From NCBI RefSeq assembly GCF_040712315.1, contig NC_134013.1:61975001-62039000 (forward strand): a DNA stretch of 64,000 nt, given 5' to 3'. The DNA comes from Castanea sativa. Its lineage: Eukaryota; Streptophyta; Magnoliopsida; Fagales; Fagaceae. The notes below the pieces were generated by a model. The model was not told where the DNA came from, made no database searches, and was given only the letters and a program-made list of their open reading frames with translations. Positions within the stretch are counted from its first letter, which is position 1; each line of letters begins with the position of its first letter. Shown here piece by piece: positions 1 to 11,207 of this stretch. The translations under genes were made by a program, and so were the position numbers.

Positions 1-934
1 TGTGTGCAAGACAGGAATGTAACTCGTTGATTTGTTTTCAATAAAGTCAAGTATTTCCCATCAAAAAAAAAAAAAAGTTCATGTTATAAAATATTATGAG
101 ATCAACAAAAAATCAAATATTTGTAGTTTTATATACGATAATGTAATAATTTTCAGTAGGGTACTTGTCCAACCACATAGAGTTTTTTCTTTATTTTTTT
201 GGAAATCCAACCGCATAAAGTTGAAAGGCCTACAAAAAAATGATAATTAATTATCAGAGGGCATTAGTGTGTACCAATTCAAAAGTCTTTTATGCTTAAA
301 TCAAGAAATTTCTTAAAACTAAAATGAATTGAGTAGAGTGTAGGTACCTACAAACTCAATATTTCTCACATACCTTGAAAATGGGATTGGTTGCATTCAT
401 CTAAGTGCAACTCGTGACAATTGATCTCTTTAATGCCTCTTTTTATAACTAGGCACATGTATTCTTTTGTTTATTATTCAAAACCAACTCACTATTTTTC
501 ATTAGTCAATCTCTTGTACATGACTAATTCATCTTAAATAACTCTCTATTTTTGAAAGTTATAAAAACTTTTCACTTAATTGAAACTCTCCTTTTATCTT
601 TCAAAAACTTTGGTTTTTCCTAATCTCCTTTAGTCCTATGCTTATAAAACCATTTTTCAAACCTATCACAATTTTTCAAAAACTCTTATTTATTGAAACC
701 CTTTTAAAGTGTCAATCTTTTCGTTTAATCTCATTGTTTTTCTAAGAAGTTCTTAGAAGTTGTGGTTTTATAGGGTTAAATCTCTTATTCGATTACAAGA
801 AACTTTACCTAGATTATTTACTTTCACGCATTTCACATAATGAATACATTTACAATAGTTTTAGGGAATGTTGGTATATTTTAATAAATAAATAAAAATT
901 CTATTTATAATTTTGTTGTTACAAAAATTATTAT
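1..934. other. AT-rich flank, no gene recognised
   Basis: No coding region or RNA gene was recognised. The first 75 bases hold an AATAAA-like signal followed by a run of about 14 A after CATC. This resembles the 3' tail of the LINE at 22.9 kb, so it may be the end of a retroposon whose body lies outside the window. The rest is T-rich single-copy-like sequence up to the insertion site of the LTR element. Confidence 0.5.
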
Positions 935-939
935 GGAAC

Positions 940-1702
940 TGTAAGTGCACAATTGCACCTGGACCCAAAGACTATTATGGGCTCAGGCCCAATGAGCCTT
1001 AAACAATGAAATTTGTAGAGTGTGGGCTTGAAATCTAGATTGGAAGTACTGAGAACTTAATAACAGGCTATGGTGTGCAAACACTTGTAAATAATGAATG
1101 ATAATTGCAGATGGACTTCCTCGGACGTGAGCCGAGGACTACTTCTGTATTATTTCTCTTTCTTTCTTAAAGATTACAATTCTTAATTTCTTTCTTGGTT
1201 ACTCACTGATTCCCCCCCTTTTTCTTTGGCCTTCACCCCCTTAAATACTTCTTTTCCTGATGCTTTATTCACGTGTTGCTCAAACTCCCTCCCCTCAAGA
1301 TATTTCTTCTCTTAGTGCCTTTGAATAGTGACCAGAAGTTTCAGTTCTACTGTTCAGGGGTCACTTCCCCATTAATGCGGCCAGGGAGGTAGGTGCAGAG
1401 TCTTTAATGTGGAGGTGGCAGCCTTTGTTCATGATATTTTTCTAACACTGGTGTATCTAGAAGGTTCAGGGTTTCCCCCTCTTAACCAACAGTCTTTCTG
1501 GAATTCTGCCTTGACCTTCGTAGTGAATCTCCGTGTTCTCTTGGGTCTGTCCGAGGAGAAACTGACCCTCGGATGTGTCCTCGGACCCTTGGCGTATGGG
1601 CCGATTCGCAGTACTAACAAATTCTTAGCTCAAGAATAGATCGGCCCTTCTTGATAAAGCCCAAAGGCCCAAACGCCCGCTGGGGTCCTTTTACTCCCTA
1701 CA
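940..1702 (-). repeat. 3' LTR of the Tat element
   Basis: This 763-bp copy is nearly identical to 11208-11971. It contains a short hairpin (CCTCGG, 7-nt loop, CCGAGG) near 1117-1137 and several TCCGAGGA or TCCTCGGA motifs that recur in the internal tandem repeats. For the plus-strand antisense gene this LTR lies upstream, so it could also supply promoter signals to that gene (inference). Confidence 0.93.
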
Positions 1703-1720
1703 ATAGCCCCTCAAAATTTT
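1703..1720 (-). promoter_or_regulatory. Polypurine tract next to 3' LTR
   Basis: On the minus strand the bases directly before the 3' LTR read AAAATTTTGAGGGGCTAT, ending in a purine-rich GAGGGG stretch. This is where the plus-strand primer is expected in LTR retrotransposons. The call rests on position and composition only. Confidence 0.55.
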
Positions 1721-2207
1721 ATTTTTCAGCATCCGAGGAGAAAAATAGGGTTTTGATTCAACGAGAACTTACCCCACGGGTTTTGTAAATAACTACGCGT
1801 GTGGAGTTCGTTTCGTGTTCCAGAGGATGCCACTTGGCGGTTTTAATTTCAAAAACGCGCGCATTTATTACCGTAAGTTACACCTTGTCCCCCACGTTTG
1901 ACGGTGAGATGAGCATCTAACGGCCCTTGTTACCCCCTGAAAATTTGGGCGGGACGAATGCAATTTCGAGGCCGCTTCCCGCACGTCGTGACGCTTTGGG
2001 AACCTGCGCCTTCATTTATTTCTTCAGAGGCTAATCCCATCAAAACATCAGTAATCACCTTTTCTCTGCAGAAATCCGTGGAAACTCGTACAACTTCAAA
2101 CTTGTAAGTTCCGATTCTTTTTCTTTAACCCATTCTCCTCGGATCCTGTCCTCGGCTCCCATCTTAACCATTCTTTCCCTTAAAACTTAGTATTTCGTTC
2201 CTTTCTG

Positions 2208-4728
2208 ATGGGTAGATTTAAGTGTTTAGTCGACACCGCCGCTGGGATGGAAGGTTTCAGAGCCAAATACCACATTCCCAGCGACGTAGGTTTAAGATAC
2301 TATCCGGCGGGGGCCGTAGCTGGGTCTAGGAAAATGGGAGAGGTTATCATTCCCATGATTGCCTTCATAGAAGGTAGGATGACCCTCCCTATGAGAAGCG
2401 TGACCAGGGAATACCTCCACAGCCACCGGTTGTGCCCCGACCAGTGTGCTCCCAATGTCTTTAGAGTCTTAAGAAGCGTTGACGCTCTAAACGAGCAGAT
2501 GGGTCTGAACCTTACCTGGCATGACGTCGCCTTTATGTACGAGTGCCATAAACTTACTGGGGTAAGCTATTACATCAAATCCCGCTCTAGCGTAGTTAGG
2601 TTGATTTCTTGTCTGCCTAAGTCCAATAAAGGCATGAAGGACGACTACCTCATCGCCTCAGGCAACTGGCACGACGGCCCCCACTACCCAGTCGAGTGGG
2701 GAGATCCAGGTGTGACTCCTTAGGATCTAACTTCCCGACCCATAGCTCCATCTAAACATGTTTAAACATCCATTTATGTTTACTAAGCATTTTAACTTTA
2801 GTTTATTACATTTCCTACAAATATGACCAGGTTTATCTGTCCTGGTGTCTTTCTTTGCAGATAAACAATACGTCCGCCCGCGCCTGAGCCATTGCAACGT
2901 TGCCGATTTGAACCGAGTGCTACGCTCCGAGGTATTCGTGAGTGAAGATTTGCAACTGAGAGCGGCTCATTTGATATTGGGGTACGAACCTATCTCCTCG
3001 GACTTCCAGGAGATTGAGAACGCCATCGTTGCGGGTGACCGAAGGCGAAGAAGGATTCACGTAGCCAGACCGCACTTCTTAGCCGACCACGACATTCTTG
3101 ACGACCCCCACACTATATTGTACACATAGACCATTGCAGCATTCCCCCTCGCCACGCACTCTCAGGAAACAGTTGTCCCAAAGGAGCAAGTGTCTTCGTC
3201 GAACACGTTGGACGAGGAGATAAATAACTTTCAACTTGAGAACGTCCAAAGGCCTCGTGGAAGCTCGTTTGTCGTCCTCTCCGACGAGGAAGAGGAAGCT
3301 GCCGAGACCTCTGGGATAGCCGGTCTAGTGGTAGCACGTCCGGACGACAGCTCCATTGAAGAGGACATGGACGTGCTTAAGGACCTCCTGACCGCGAGAG
3401 GGGAGAAAGTTGCCAAAAAGGGGACGAGGGCATCCCAAGCTCCCCCTGCTTTGCCACCACCCCCTCCTCCAGCCGACCCCAAGCCTCCTGCCGACGATCC
3501 GAAGAAGAAAAGGAAGGTGGAGGCCGAGGGGCCGGTGGCGAGAAGCCAAAGAAGCTGAAACAACAGCCACCGCCGGCTCAGCTGCAGAAGCTGGACAAGG
3601 GCAAAGGGCGCGCCCATTGGGTTGAAAGCGGCGAGATCAGAGACGTGGCCGAGGTGCGCCGAGCACCAGCTATGTGGTCTCCCGAACTAAGACTGGATGG
3701 AGTGCCAATTCCCCTTCAGTCCAACATCAGGCTGTTCCAACAAGGCCATGCCCTCCACCTGGCCGAGGCGTTGGAGCGTCCTCTTCTACTGCCCAAGGAC
3801 ATGGAAACCTTGGAGAAGATGAGCCAATCGCAGCTGTTCCTTTCATTGAAAAGGGATTTAGCTCTGGTAAGTTCCACCTCACACTTATACTCTAGGTTCA
3901 TTTGTAAACACTTTATCACATTTAACCCCCTAACATTTTTTTTTTGCAGGCCATCCAAGAAGTTTTCACGGCCGAGAAGTTCGTGGAGGATTCTCGGAAG
4001 CGAGCTGGAATGGAGCAAGAGCTACGGCAAGAGACAGAAAGGTCCCTACACCAGGCCCTAGCAGAAAATGGGAAGATCACATCGCAGCTGGCCGATCTAA
4101 AAAGAGAGAAAGATGGTGCCGAGGCCAGTTTAAGGACGATGGAGAATCAGGTGGAGGGGCAACGTAAGCTTCTTCGCCAAAAGGACGACGAGATCTCCCA
4201 AGCCCAACGGGCACGCTCTGACTTGGAGAAGGAGCTTACGCGGATGAAGGAGGAGGCTCGCACCCACAAGCGCTCACTAGAGGCCGCCAAACAGGCCAGC
4301 TATCAGAAGGGAGTGACTGCAACGCAGGAAACGTTGACAGAAGCCTTCGCGGCCTTGTGCCGAGAGTACTGTCAACAGGTCTGGGGAGAGGCCTTAAACG
4401 CGGCAGGGGTTCCTGAAGCTTCCGAGCTGAGGAAGCCCGAGAACGTTTGGCTTCCCCTAGACATACGGGAGATAGAAGACCCTCCTGTAGTTGCCTCTCC
4501 TCCCTTCCTCCTGTAGCGCTAGAACTCGTCCCTGATCCTACAGAACCTGAAGGTTCCCATAAAGAGAAGGACGGGTGTGAAGCTGCCGAGCAGGAGCAAA
4601 GCCAGAATGTGGAGCCCATCCTTCCTCTAACAGACAAAGGGAAACAAGTCTTGTCTACCTTTGAGTTAGAGCTGAAGAGCACAGAGGCTAGCAGCAGCTC
4701 CCTCCAAGACCCCCCTCCCAAAGCTTAG
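2208..4728 (+). pseudogene. Antisense spliced gene (aORF) of the Tat element
   Basis: It runs opposite to gag-pol, and I infer a spliced gene. Exon 1 is 2208-2709, joined in frame through a GT..AG intron to 2861; a second intron is 3867-3949 (GTAAGT donor, polypyrimidine-AG acceptor, phase 0). The N-terminal part resembles the plant-mobile-domain-like proteins carried by Tat/Retand elements. Next come an acidic Ser/Glu stretch, a proline-rich run, a PKKKRKV nuclear-localisation-type motif (3499-3519) and a long Glu/Lys/Arg coiled coil (about 3950-4400). It is broken by an in-frame TAG at 3127 (reading resumes in the same frame), a frameshift near 3535-3558 and another near 4500-4515. The function is unknown; a nuclear, DNA- or silencing-related role is only a guess. 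The C-terminal portion ends at 4728. Confidence 0.75.
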
Positions 4729-5221
4729 GGCCTAGCATAGGATTTTTTCTGTACTTTGCAGTTTTCTTCACGTAATGATGTACTCTGCTTATAACTAATG
4801 AAGTTTGCAGTTTGTAGTTTACTTTACTCTTTTTGTGCTTTGTCATAAAAGTTCTCACTAACACATAGTTATAGGAAGAACAGAATAAATAAGCTTAACT
4901 CCCACAGTCAAGAAATTATAACTTCTAAACAACCATATGCACACTTGCTTTGCAAAGTATATCATTCAAGAATCTGGCCAAAACTAACTTAGCTTGGATG
5001 GTATGCAGTGCCTTACTTAGAAAGCCCACATGATAGTTAAACTTTGTAATCCGAGATATCAATTTTAGTAGAGTGTAAGGTTCGAAGATCATACCTTACA
5101 GAATCTTTGTTTCGATATTTACAGCTGCTTACATTAAGATCCAATTTAACAGATGGTAAGGCATTTGACTTCCACAATGTATGCGATAAGAATAAGAACA
5201 ATGTCTGAATAATAAGACATA
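4729..5221. other. Spacer between aORF end and tandem array
   Basis: This non-coding stretch lies inside the LTR element, downstream of the antisense gene. From about 5040 it holds degenerate copies of the 151-bp repeat that becomes regular after 5222, including shared phrases around the AGGTTC and GATATCAATTT words. No gene was recognised. Confidence 0.5.
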
Positions 5222-5777
5222 AAGGTTCTGTTTTAACAAGTGATAAGATATCAATTTCCACAAGGTTTGTGGTCCGAGGACCATACTTAACCAGGTTTCT
5301 GTTTGACACTTAAGAATAGTAACTTCAAATGTTAATTTCTCCAAAGTAGGAGGTCCGAGGACCCGGCATAACTAAGGTTCTGTTTAACAAATGATAAGAT
5401 ATCAATTTCCACAAGGTCTGTGGTCCAAGGACCATACTTAACCAAGTTTCTGTTTGACACTTAAGAATAGTAACTTCAAATGTTAATTTCCCCAAAGTAG
5501 GAGGTCTGAGGACCCGGCATAACTAAGGTTCTGTTTAACAAATGATAAGATATCAATTTCCAAAAGGTCTGTGGTCCGAGGACCATACTTAACCAAGTTT
5601 TTGTTTGACACTTAAGAATAGTAACTTCAAATGTTAATTTCCCCAAAGTAGGAGATCCGAGGACCCGGAATAACTAAGGTTCTGTTTAACAAATGATAAG
5701 ATATCAATTTCCACAAGGTCTGTGGTCCGAGGACCATACTTAACCAAGTTTCTGTTTGACACTTAAGAATAGTAACT
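5222..5777. repeat. 151-bp tandem repeat array in the Tat element
   Basis: About 3.7 copies begin at 5222, 5374, 5525 and 5676 (period 151-152 bp); the last is cut off near 5777. Each unit carries GGTCCGAGGACC, a 5-bp inverted repeat around GA, and a second GGTCCGAGGACCC. The array lies exactly between the convergent 3' ends of pol (5834) and the antisense gene (4728). Tat elements are known to carry such arrays, which can seed satellites. Confidence 0.9.
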
Positions 5778-5833
5778 GTAAGCCCCAGATGTATTTATAA
5801 CTTTGAACTGTTAACTAACAAAAGCATATTTTA

Positions 5834-7276
5834 TTAATAATAATACCTTCGAAGGTTATTTACATTCCATGGGCGTGGTATAATTCTTTCATCTAGGTCA
5901 GCTAGCCGATAAGACCCTATGTCTGCTACTGAAACAATGTGATAGGGGCCTTCCCAGTTTGGTCCTAGCTTACCTCAAGCTGGGTTCTTAGAAGCGCCCA
6001 CAACTTTTCTTAGTACAAGATCCCTAGGTGCGAGTGGCCTTAGCTTCACGTGGGTATCATATCCCCGTTTAAGCTTCTGTTGATAATAAGCCATTTGGAC
6101 CATAGCTGCCTCGCGCCGTTCCTCAACTAAATCTAGGCCTTTCTCCAGGAGGCCATCGTTATTCTCCGGGCTAAAAGAACTCGTCTTTAGGGTGGGAAAA
6201 CCAGATTCCAGAGGTATCACCGCCTCAGCTCCATAAGTCATAGAGAATGGCGTTTCCCCCGTGGACCTGCGCGGTGTAGTCCGATACGTCCACAAAACAT
6301 GTGGGAGTTCTTCTACCCATCTACCTTTCGCATCGTCCAACCTTTTCTTGAGCCCACTGACTATGACCTTGTTAACGGCCTCGGCTTGCCCATTTTCCTG
6401 AGGATAAGCTAGGGTGGAGTATCTATTTATGATGCTCATATCACCACAATATTTTCTAAAAGCCTTGCTATCAAATTGAACGTCATTGTCCGAGATAAGT
6501 GTGTGTGGTATACCGAATCTAGTGACGATGTTTTTTCAGATAAACTTCTTGGAATCAACGTCTCTGATATTTGCTAAGGGCTCGGCCTCAACCCATTTAG
6601 TGAAGTAGTCTGTCCCCACGAGAAGCCATCTTTTGTTTCCTGCGGCCCTCGAAAATGGCCCCACTATGTCCAATCCCCATTGTACGAAAGGCCAAGGACT
6701 GGAGAGAGGGTTGAGAGCCCCTCCAGGTTGATGAATATTAGGGGCAAACCTCTGGCATTGATCACATTTTCGGGCATAGTCCTGAGCCTCTCTCTGCATA
6801 TTGGGCCACCAATAACCCTGAGTCAGAGCTCTGTGGGCTAAGGATCTTCCCCCGGTGTGGCTCCCACAAATCCCTTCATGCAGTTCTTCTAGAAGTGCTT
6901 CCGTTGATTCAGGGTGCACACATAACAAGTATGGTCTTGAGAAGGATCGCTTATACAGTTTCTGGTCCTCGGACAACCAGAAATGTGGCGCCTTTCGACG
7001 TATCTTATCTGCTTCAGACTTGTCCTTAGGAAGGATGTCGTTCTCAAGAAAAGATATGACCGGGTCAATCCAACTAGGTCCAAGCCTTATCAGATGGATG
7101 CGAGCTGCGTTGACGGCGATAAGAGTTGGCTCTAGCAAATCCTCCATGAGGATAATCCTGGGCAAACCCTGAGCCGAAGACGTTGCTAACGTGGCCAAAG
7201 AATCTCCATGGGTGTTTCCACTCCTAGAGATGTGAGACAAGACAAAGGAATCAAATTTAGCTTGCTGACATTTGAC
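5834..7276 (-). pseudogene. Integrase domain of pol (decayed)
   Basis: The C-terminal part of the gag-pol frame. It has the H2C2 zinc finger (HEGICGSHTGG... then CDQCQRF) and the DDE core: D in GLDIVGP, D in LISDNDVQFD and E in ENGQAE. The chromodomain-free C-terminus ends with PRPWNVNNLRRYYY and a TAA at 5834-5836. Stops at 6536-6538 (TGA, within KKFI/KNIV) and 5975-5977 (TGA, within KNPA/GKLG) interrupt it. Both sit where the family normally has Trp, so each is a single TGG-to-TGA change. The three catalytic acids are kept. It would insert cDNA if intact. Confidence 0.88.
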
Positions 7277-7930
7277 CTAGGCCAAGTATTTTTGCATTCA
7301 TGGGTCCCTAGCCTCCATGGTTCCCATGACCTGGCCGACCACTAACTGGGAGTCCAAGAACGCATGGACCTCCTTTCCACCCATCCTATGTACCATGTTC
7401 ATGCCCACCAAGACTGCTTCGTACTCGGCCACATTATTAGTAGCCGAGAACAACAGCCTTAGAGATTTTTCGAAGACAATTCCCTCAGGGGATATCAGGA
7501 CAAGTCCTATACCAGACCGTCTCTGATTAGCTGCCTCATCCACATACACTTTCCAAGTCAGAGGTGCTACGGCTGTGATCACACCAACTGATTTTTCATC
7601 CATGTGTGCTTCTTTCAGAGTTTCTTCTAGCAATGGTTCGGTAAACTCTGCCACCAAGTCAGCAAGGACCTGGCCCTTCACCGAGGTGCGAGGCCTGTAT
7701 TTAACGTCAAAGGCTCCCAAAATGGTTCCCTAATTTGCCACCCTGCCAGAGTAATCGGCGCTGCGCAACACCGCCTTGAGAGGCAATTGGGTAAGAACCA
7801 CCACAGTGTGGGACTGGAAATAATGAGGAAGCTTCCGCGTGGCATGAACTATGGCCAGAAGTGCTTTCTCCAAGAGTAGATAGCGCACCTCGGCCTCATT
7901 CAAAGACTTACTAACGTAGTAGACAGGTCT
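7277..7930 (-). pseudogene. RT connection and RNase H domain of pol (decayed)
   Basis: It starts in RPVYYVSKSLNEAE, the RT-to-RNase H linker. The RNase H fold follows, with D in YVDEAAN, E in NVAEYEAV and D in LDSQLVV, the expected catalytic acids. Stops are a TAG at 7730-7732, a TGA at 7298-7300 and a TAG at 7277-7279; the reading frame never changes. The residues normally found there (Trp, Arg, Gln) are one transition from each stop. The enzyme degrades the RNA strand during reverse transcription. Confidence 0.85.
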
Positions 7931-9148
7931 TTACACCCCGCTTTCATCCCTTATGAGGACCAGGCTGACCGCGTGGACGGCCACTGCCAGATAAGCAAAC
8001 AAGACCTCGTCCGCCTCGGGTTGAGACAAAATGGGTGGTCGAGAAAGATATTGTTTAAGCTGTTGGAAGGCTAAAACGCAATCCTCGGTCCATTGAAACC
8101 CCTTCCATTTATTCAACAATTGGAAGAAAGGACGGCACCGGTCAGCTGACCGAGAGATAAATCTGCTTAGTGCGGCAATCATTCCGGTCAATTTCTGGAT
8201 TTCTTTTGGGTTCCGAGGTGGCTGCAAATCCTGAATAGCCTTGACCTGCACCGGGTTTACCTCTATGCCTCTATGAGTAATCATATATCCCAAGAACTTT
8301 CCAGATCCCACGCCAAAAGAGCACTTTGAGGCGTTAAGGAGCAACCTGTACTTTCTTAGCACTTGGAAGATGTCGGTCAAATCTTTAACGTGTGAAGATA
8401 TTGTTTTACTCTTCACTACCATATCATCCACATATACCTCAATGGTCTTCTCAAGTTGCTGTTCGAACATTCTGGTCATCATTCTTTGATAGGTAGCCCC
8501 AACATTCTTCAATCCAAACGGCATGACCTTATAGTGGTAGTTTCATGTTGGAGTAATGAAAGCAGTCTTCTCTTGATCCTCCAATGCCAATGGGATTTGA
8601 TGGTAACCCTGGAAGGCGTCCAAAAAACTCATACGAGGATGTCCAACAGTGGCGTCCATAAGCTGATCAATACGCGGCATTGGGAATGAATCCTTGGGGC
8701 AAGCCTTGTTCAAATCTGTGAAGTCCACACATACTCTCCATGTTCCATTCTTCTTTTTGACCACCACCGTATGTGCCAACCATTCGGGGTAGAAAACTTC
8801 TTCAATAGCCCCAGCCCTCTTGAGTTTGAGCACCTCCTCCTTGACAGCCTCGGAATGTTCCTTGGAAGAACGCCGATGTGGTTGCCTTCTCGGAACAATG
8901 GCGGGGTTGACATTTAAATGATGACAAATAAAGCTCGGATCTACGCCTGGAGCCTCATAAGGATCCCACGCAAAAACATCAATATTGCCTTTCAAAAATT
9001 CCAACAACTCCATCTTCTCCTGATGTGGCAAACGTATGCCGACTTGGAAGAACCTCTCTGGGTCATCCGCTATCAAAAACTTCTCTAACTCTTCACAAAG
9101 AGCCTCCTCTCCTGTCACCGCTCCAGGTGCATCCGGAGCTGTTAATTG
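7931..9148 (-). pseudogene. Reverse transcriptase domain of pol (decayed)
   Basis: The polymerase core is clear. VCVDFTDLNKACPKDSFPMP is motif A-like, AFQGYHQIPL and MPFGLKNVGATYQRM follow, and the catalytic YVDD lies near 8420-8431. TGA at about 8543-8545 splits the fingers/palm just before NYHYKVMPFG. A TAA at 7931-7933 ends the second half and a TAG at 9149-9151 separates it from protease. All pieces share one frame. The 5' end (GEEALCEELEKF) is the linker after protease. Confidence 0.9.
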
Positions 9149-9817
9149 CTATGAGTCTTTGATAAGCAAAGCCGATGACTTGGCTCCTGTCTGATGAAGC
9201 ACTGCAGCCGATATGCATTGCCTGGCCACCGATTGGCTGCCGAGGATCTCTTCAACGTATTTCCCAGAGGGGAACTTAACCTTAACATGCAAGGTAGAGG
9301 AGACGGCTCTCAGAGCGTGCAGCCATGGCCTGGCGAGGATGGCTGTATATGGGGAGTACGCGTCAACCACAATGAAATCCACCTCAACTGTTTCTGAGCC
9401 GGATTGAACGGGCAAACGAATCTATCCCTTCGGCACAACGGCCTTTCCTTCAAAGCTTATGAGTGGTGAGTCATAAGGAGTAAGATCTTCCAGCTTCAAC
9501 CTTAGCCCCTTAAATAAATCAGGGTACATGATATCTGCACCACTGCCCTGATCAATCATCACCCTCTTCACGTCATAATTCCCTATCCTGAGAGTGACCA
9601 CAAGAGCATCGTCATGGGGTTGAATGGTACCAACCTTATCCTCCTCTGAAAATCCTAAGACGAGAAAATTCACCTTCAATCTCTTCGGCCTGCAGCCTGC
9701 CTCTTCGGCCTGAGAATGGGAAACCACCATCACCCTAGTGGGACCTGAGCCGGTCCTGCCAGGTGCAGCAAAGATAACGTTAATTGTTCCCAATGCCGGC
9801 CGAGATGGATTATTCTT
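9149..9817 (-). pseudogene. Aspartic protease domain of pol (decayed)
   Basis: This segment continues in the gag frame after the TAG at 9818. The active-site loop reads VMIDQGSGADIMYP, where gypsy proteases have D-(T/S/Q)-G-S-(S/G)-A-D. It is followed by LTPYDSPLISFEGK and, after a TAG at 9422-9424, by IRLPVQSGSETVEVDFIVV and YTAILARPWLH, typical of Tat proteases. The stop falls in KG/IRLP, where Gln is usual, one C-to-T step away. It would cleave the Gag-Pol polyprotein. Confidence 0.85.
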
Positions 9818-11161
9818 CTAATTGTTTGAGCCGGATTGACTGCCCTGCCCATTAGGTTGACACAGGTGCTGCTTTAGTTTTCCTTTACTGACAAGCTGCT
9901 CCAAATGGTTCCAAAGGGTCTGACAATTCTCGGTAGTGTGGCCCACGTCCTGATGGTACTGACAAAAGAGGTTCTGATTCCTCTTTGCGGGGTGTCCTGC
10001 CATCTTACTAGGCCACCTGAAGAAGGGCTCCTTACGAACTTTCTCTAGTAATTGGTGTACTAGTTCTCGGAACACAGTGTTCACGGTCTGAGGTGCTGCC
10101 GAGCCGGATTGACCGACGTAATCCCTCCTTGGATTGTTGTTGTGGTATCTGTCCGACCTGAAATCCCTTTTCTCTTGCGGGATAACCTTCTCCTTACCCT
10201 TTCTTTGCTGTTGGTCTTCCTCTACCCTTTTGTATTCATCAATACGATCCATGAGGCGACGTATGCTACGGACGGGCTTTTTGGTCAAGGACTTCCTCAA
10301 GTCGTGATCAGTAGGAAGGTCTACCTTAAAGGTATTGAGCTCCACCTCATCAAAATCACCATTTATCTCGTTAAACATCTCCCAGTACCGGTCGGAGTAT
10401 GCTTTCAACGTCTCCCCTTCCCTCATGGTCATGGATAACAGCGAGTCCAATGGCCAAGGCACTCTGCTATACGTAATAAACCGCGAAGCGAATGCTCTAG
10501 TAAGCTCCCCAAATGAACCTACAGACCCCGATTTAAGGCCGTTGAACCACCTCATAGCAACAGGTCCCAAGCTAGAGGGGAAAACTTTACACATCAGGGT
10601 CTCTTTGTGAGAGTGCACCGCCATCCTCTGGTTAAAGTGACTCACGTGCTCCACCGGATCAGTCCGGCCATTGTAGATGGTAAAGGTGGGCTGGGTGAAC
10701 CTCCTGGGGAGCCTCCCCTTCTCAATCCTCCGTGAGAATGGAGATTTGGAGAGTTGGTGCAACGCCCGACTCATAGCATTGTTCCCCAAGCCCCTGGAAG
10801 GAAGTTTCTTGTGTCTGCGAGCTGGTGGGTCATCCTCCTCACAAGAGGACATTGCGCTGGGGGGTGAGCATGACCTCGAGCTGTAACTACCTCCCCAGAC
10901 CTCCACTGAAGAAGGATTAGATGAGGACAGTGAAGGCTTACGTCTAGCGCGGCGCATTTTTCTTTTCAAACGATTAATCTCCTTCTGCATGGCTCTAGCA
11001 CCATCCTCGTGAGTGGTGCTGCCCCCGCCATGAGTATGGCTAGCCCTAGGGTATTCTGTATGGACACTTCCCTCTCGATCCATTCGACGCTCAAGACGCT
11101 CGAAAAGATCCTCCGGTTGTGATCCTTGTGATTCTACATGGTGAGAACCTAGGCCTGCCAT
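9818..11161 (-). CDS. Gag protein of the Tat element
   Basis: An open frame of 447 codons, the longest intact part of the element. The N-terminus is charged, with a Lys/Arg-rich stretch around residues 63-80. A retrotransposon Gag core lies around residues 155-290 (FTIYNGRTDPVEHVSHFNQR to LTKKPVRS). A C-terminal knuckle near residue 400, CQYHQDVGHTTENC, has C-x3-H-x4-H-x4-C spacing as in Tat Gags. It starts 27 nt inside the primer-binding site. The TAG at 9818 could be a true gag terminator or a mutated CAG, since protease follows in the same frame 8 codons later. The product would assemble the particle. Confidence 0.9.
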   Translation of the reverse strand: MAGLGSHHVESQGSQPEDLFERLERRMDREGSVHTEYPRASHTHGGGSTTHEDGARAMQKEINRLKRKMRRARRKPSLSSSNPSSVEVWGGSYSSRSCSPPSAMSSCEEDDPPARRHKKLPSRGLGNNAMSRALHQLSKSPFSRRIEKGRLPRRFTQPTFTIYNGRTDPVEHVSHFNQRMAVHSHKETLMCKVFPSSLGPVAMRWFNGLKSGSVGSFGELTRAFASRFITYSRVPWPLDSLLSMTMREGETLKAYSDRYWEMFNEINGDFDEVELNTFKVDLPTDHDLRKSLTKKPVRSIRRLMDRIDEYKRVEEDQQQRKGKEKVIPQEKRDFRSDRYHNNNPRRDYVGQSGSAAPQTVNTVFRELVHQLLEKVRKEPFFRWPSKMAGHPAKRNQNLFCQYHQDVGHTTENCQTLWNHLEQLVSKGKLKQHLCQPNGQGSQSGSNN

Positions 11162-11187
11162 AGTATCCCAGCTCCTTTTTGACTAGA

Positions 11188-11207
11188 TTCCCACAGACAG
11201 CACCAAT
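11188..11207 (-). promoter_or_regulatory. Primer-binding site
   Basis: On the minus strand the sequence next to the 5' LTR is ATTGGTGCTGTCTGTGGGAA. It resembles the GGCGCCGTCTGTGGGA type seen in Tat/Retand elements, with C-to-T changes. The tRNA identity was not established. Confidence 0.7.

Noticed and set aside
3113..3617. Minus-strand frames over the element-1 antisense gene
   Set aside because: They are low-complexity Ser/Gly/Pro translations opposite the coding strand, with no family features.
5222..5777. CRISPR-like array
   Set aside because: Adjacent 151-bp units with no unique spacers inside a plant retrotransposon; ordinary tandem repeats.
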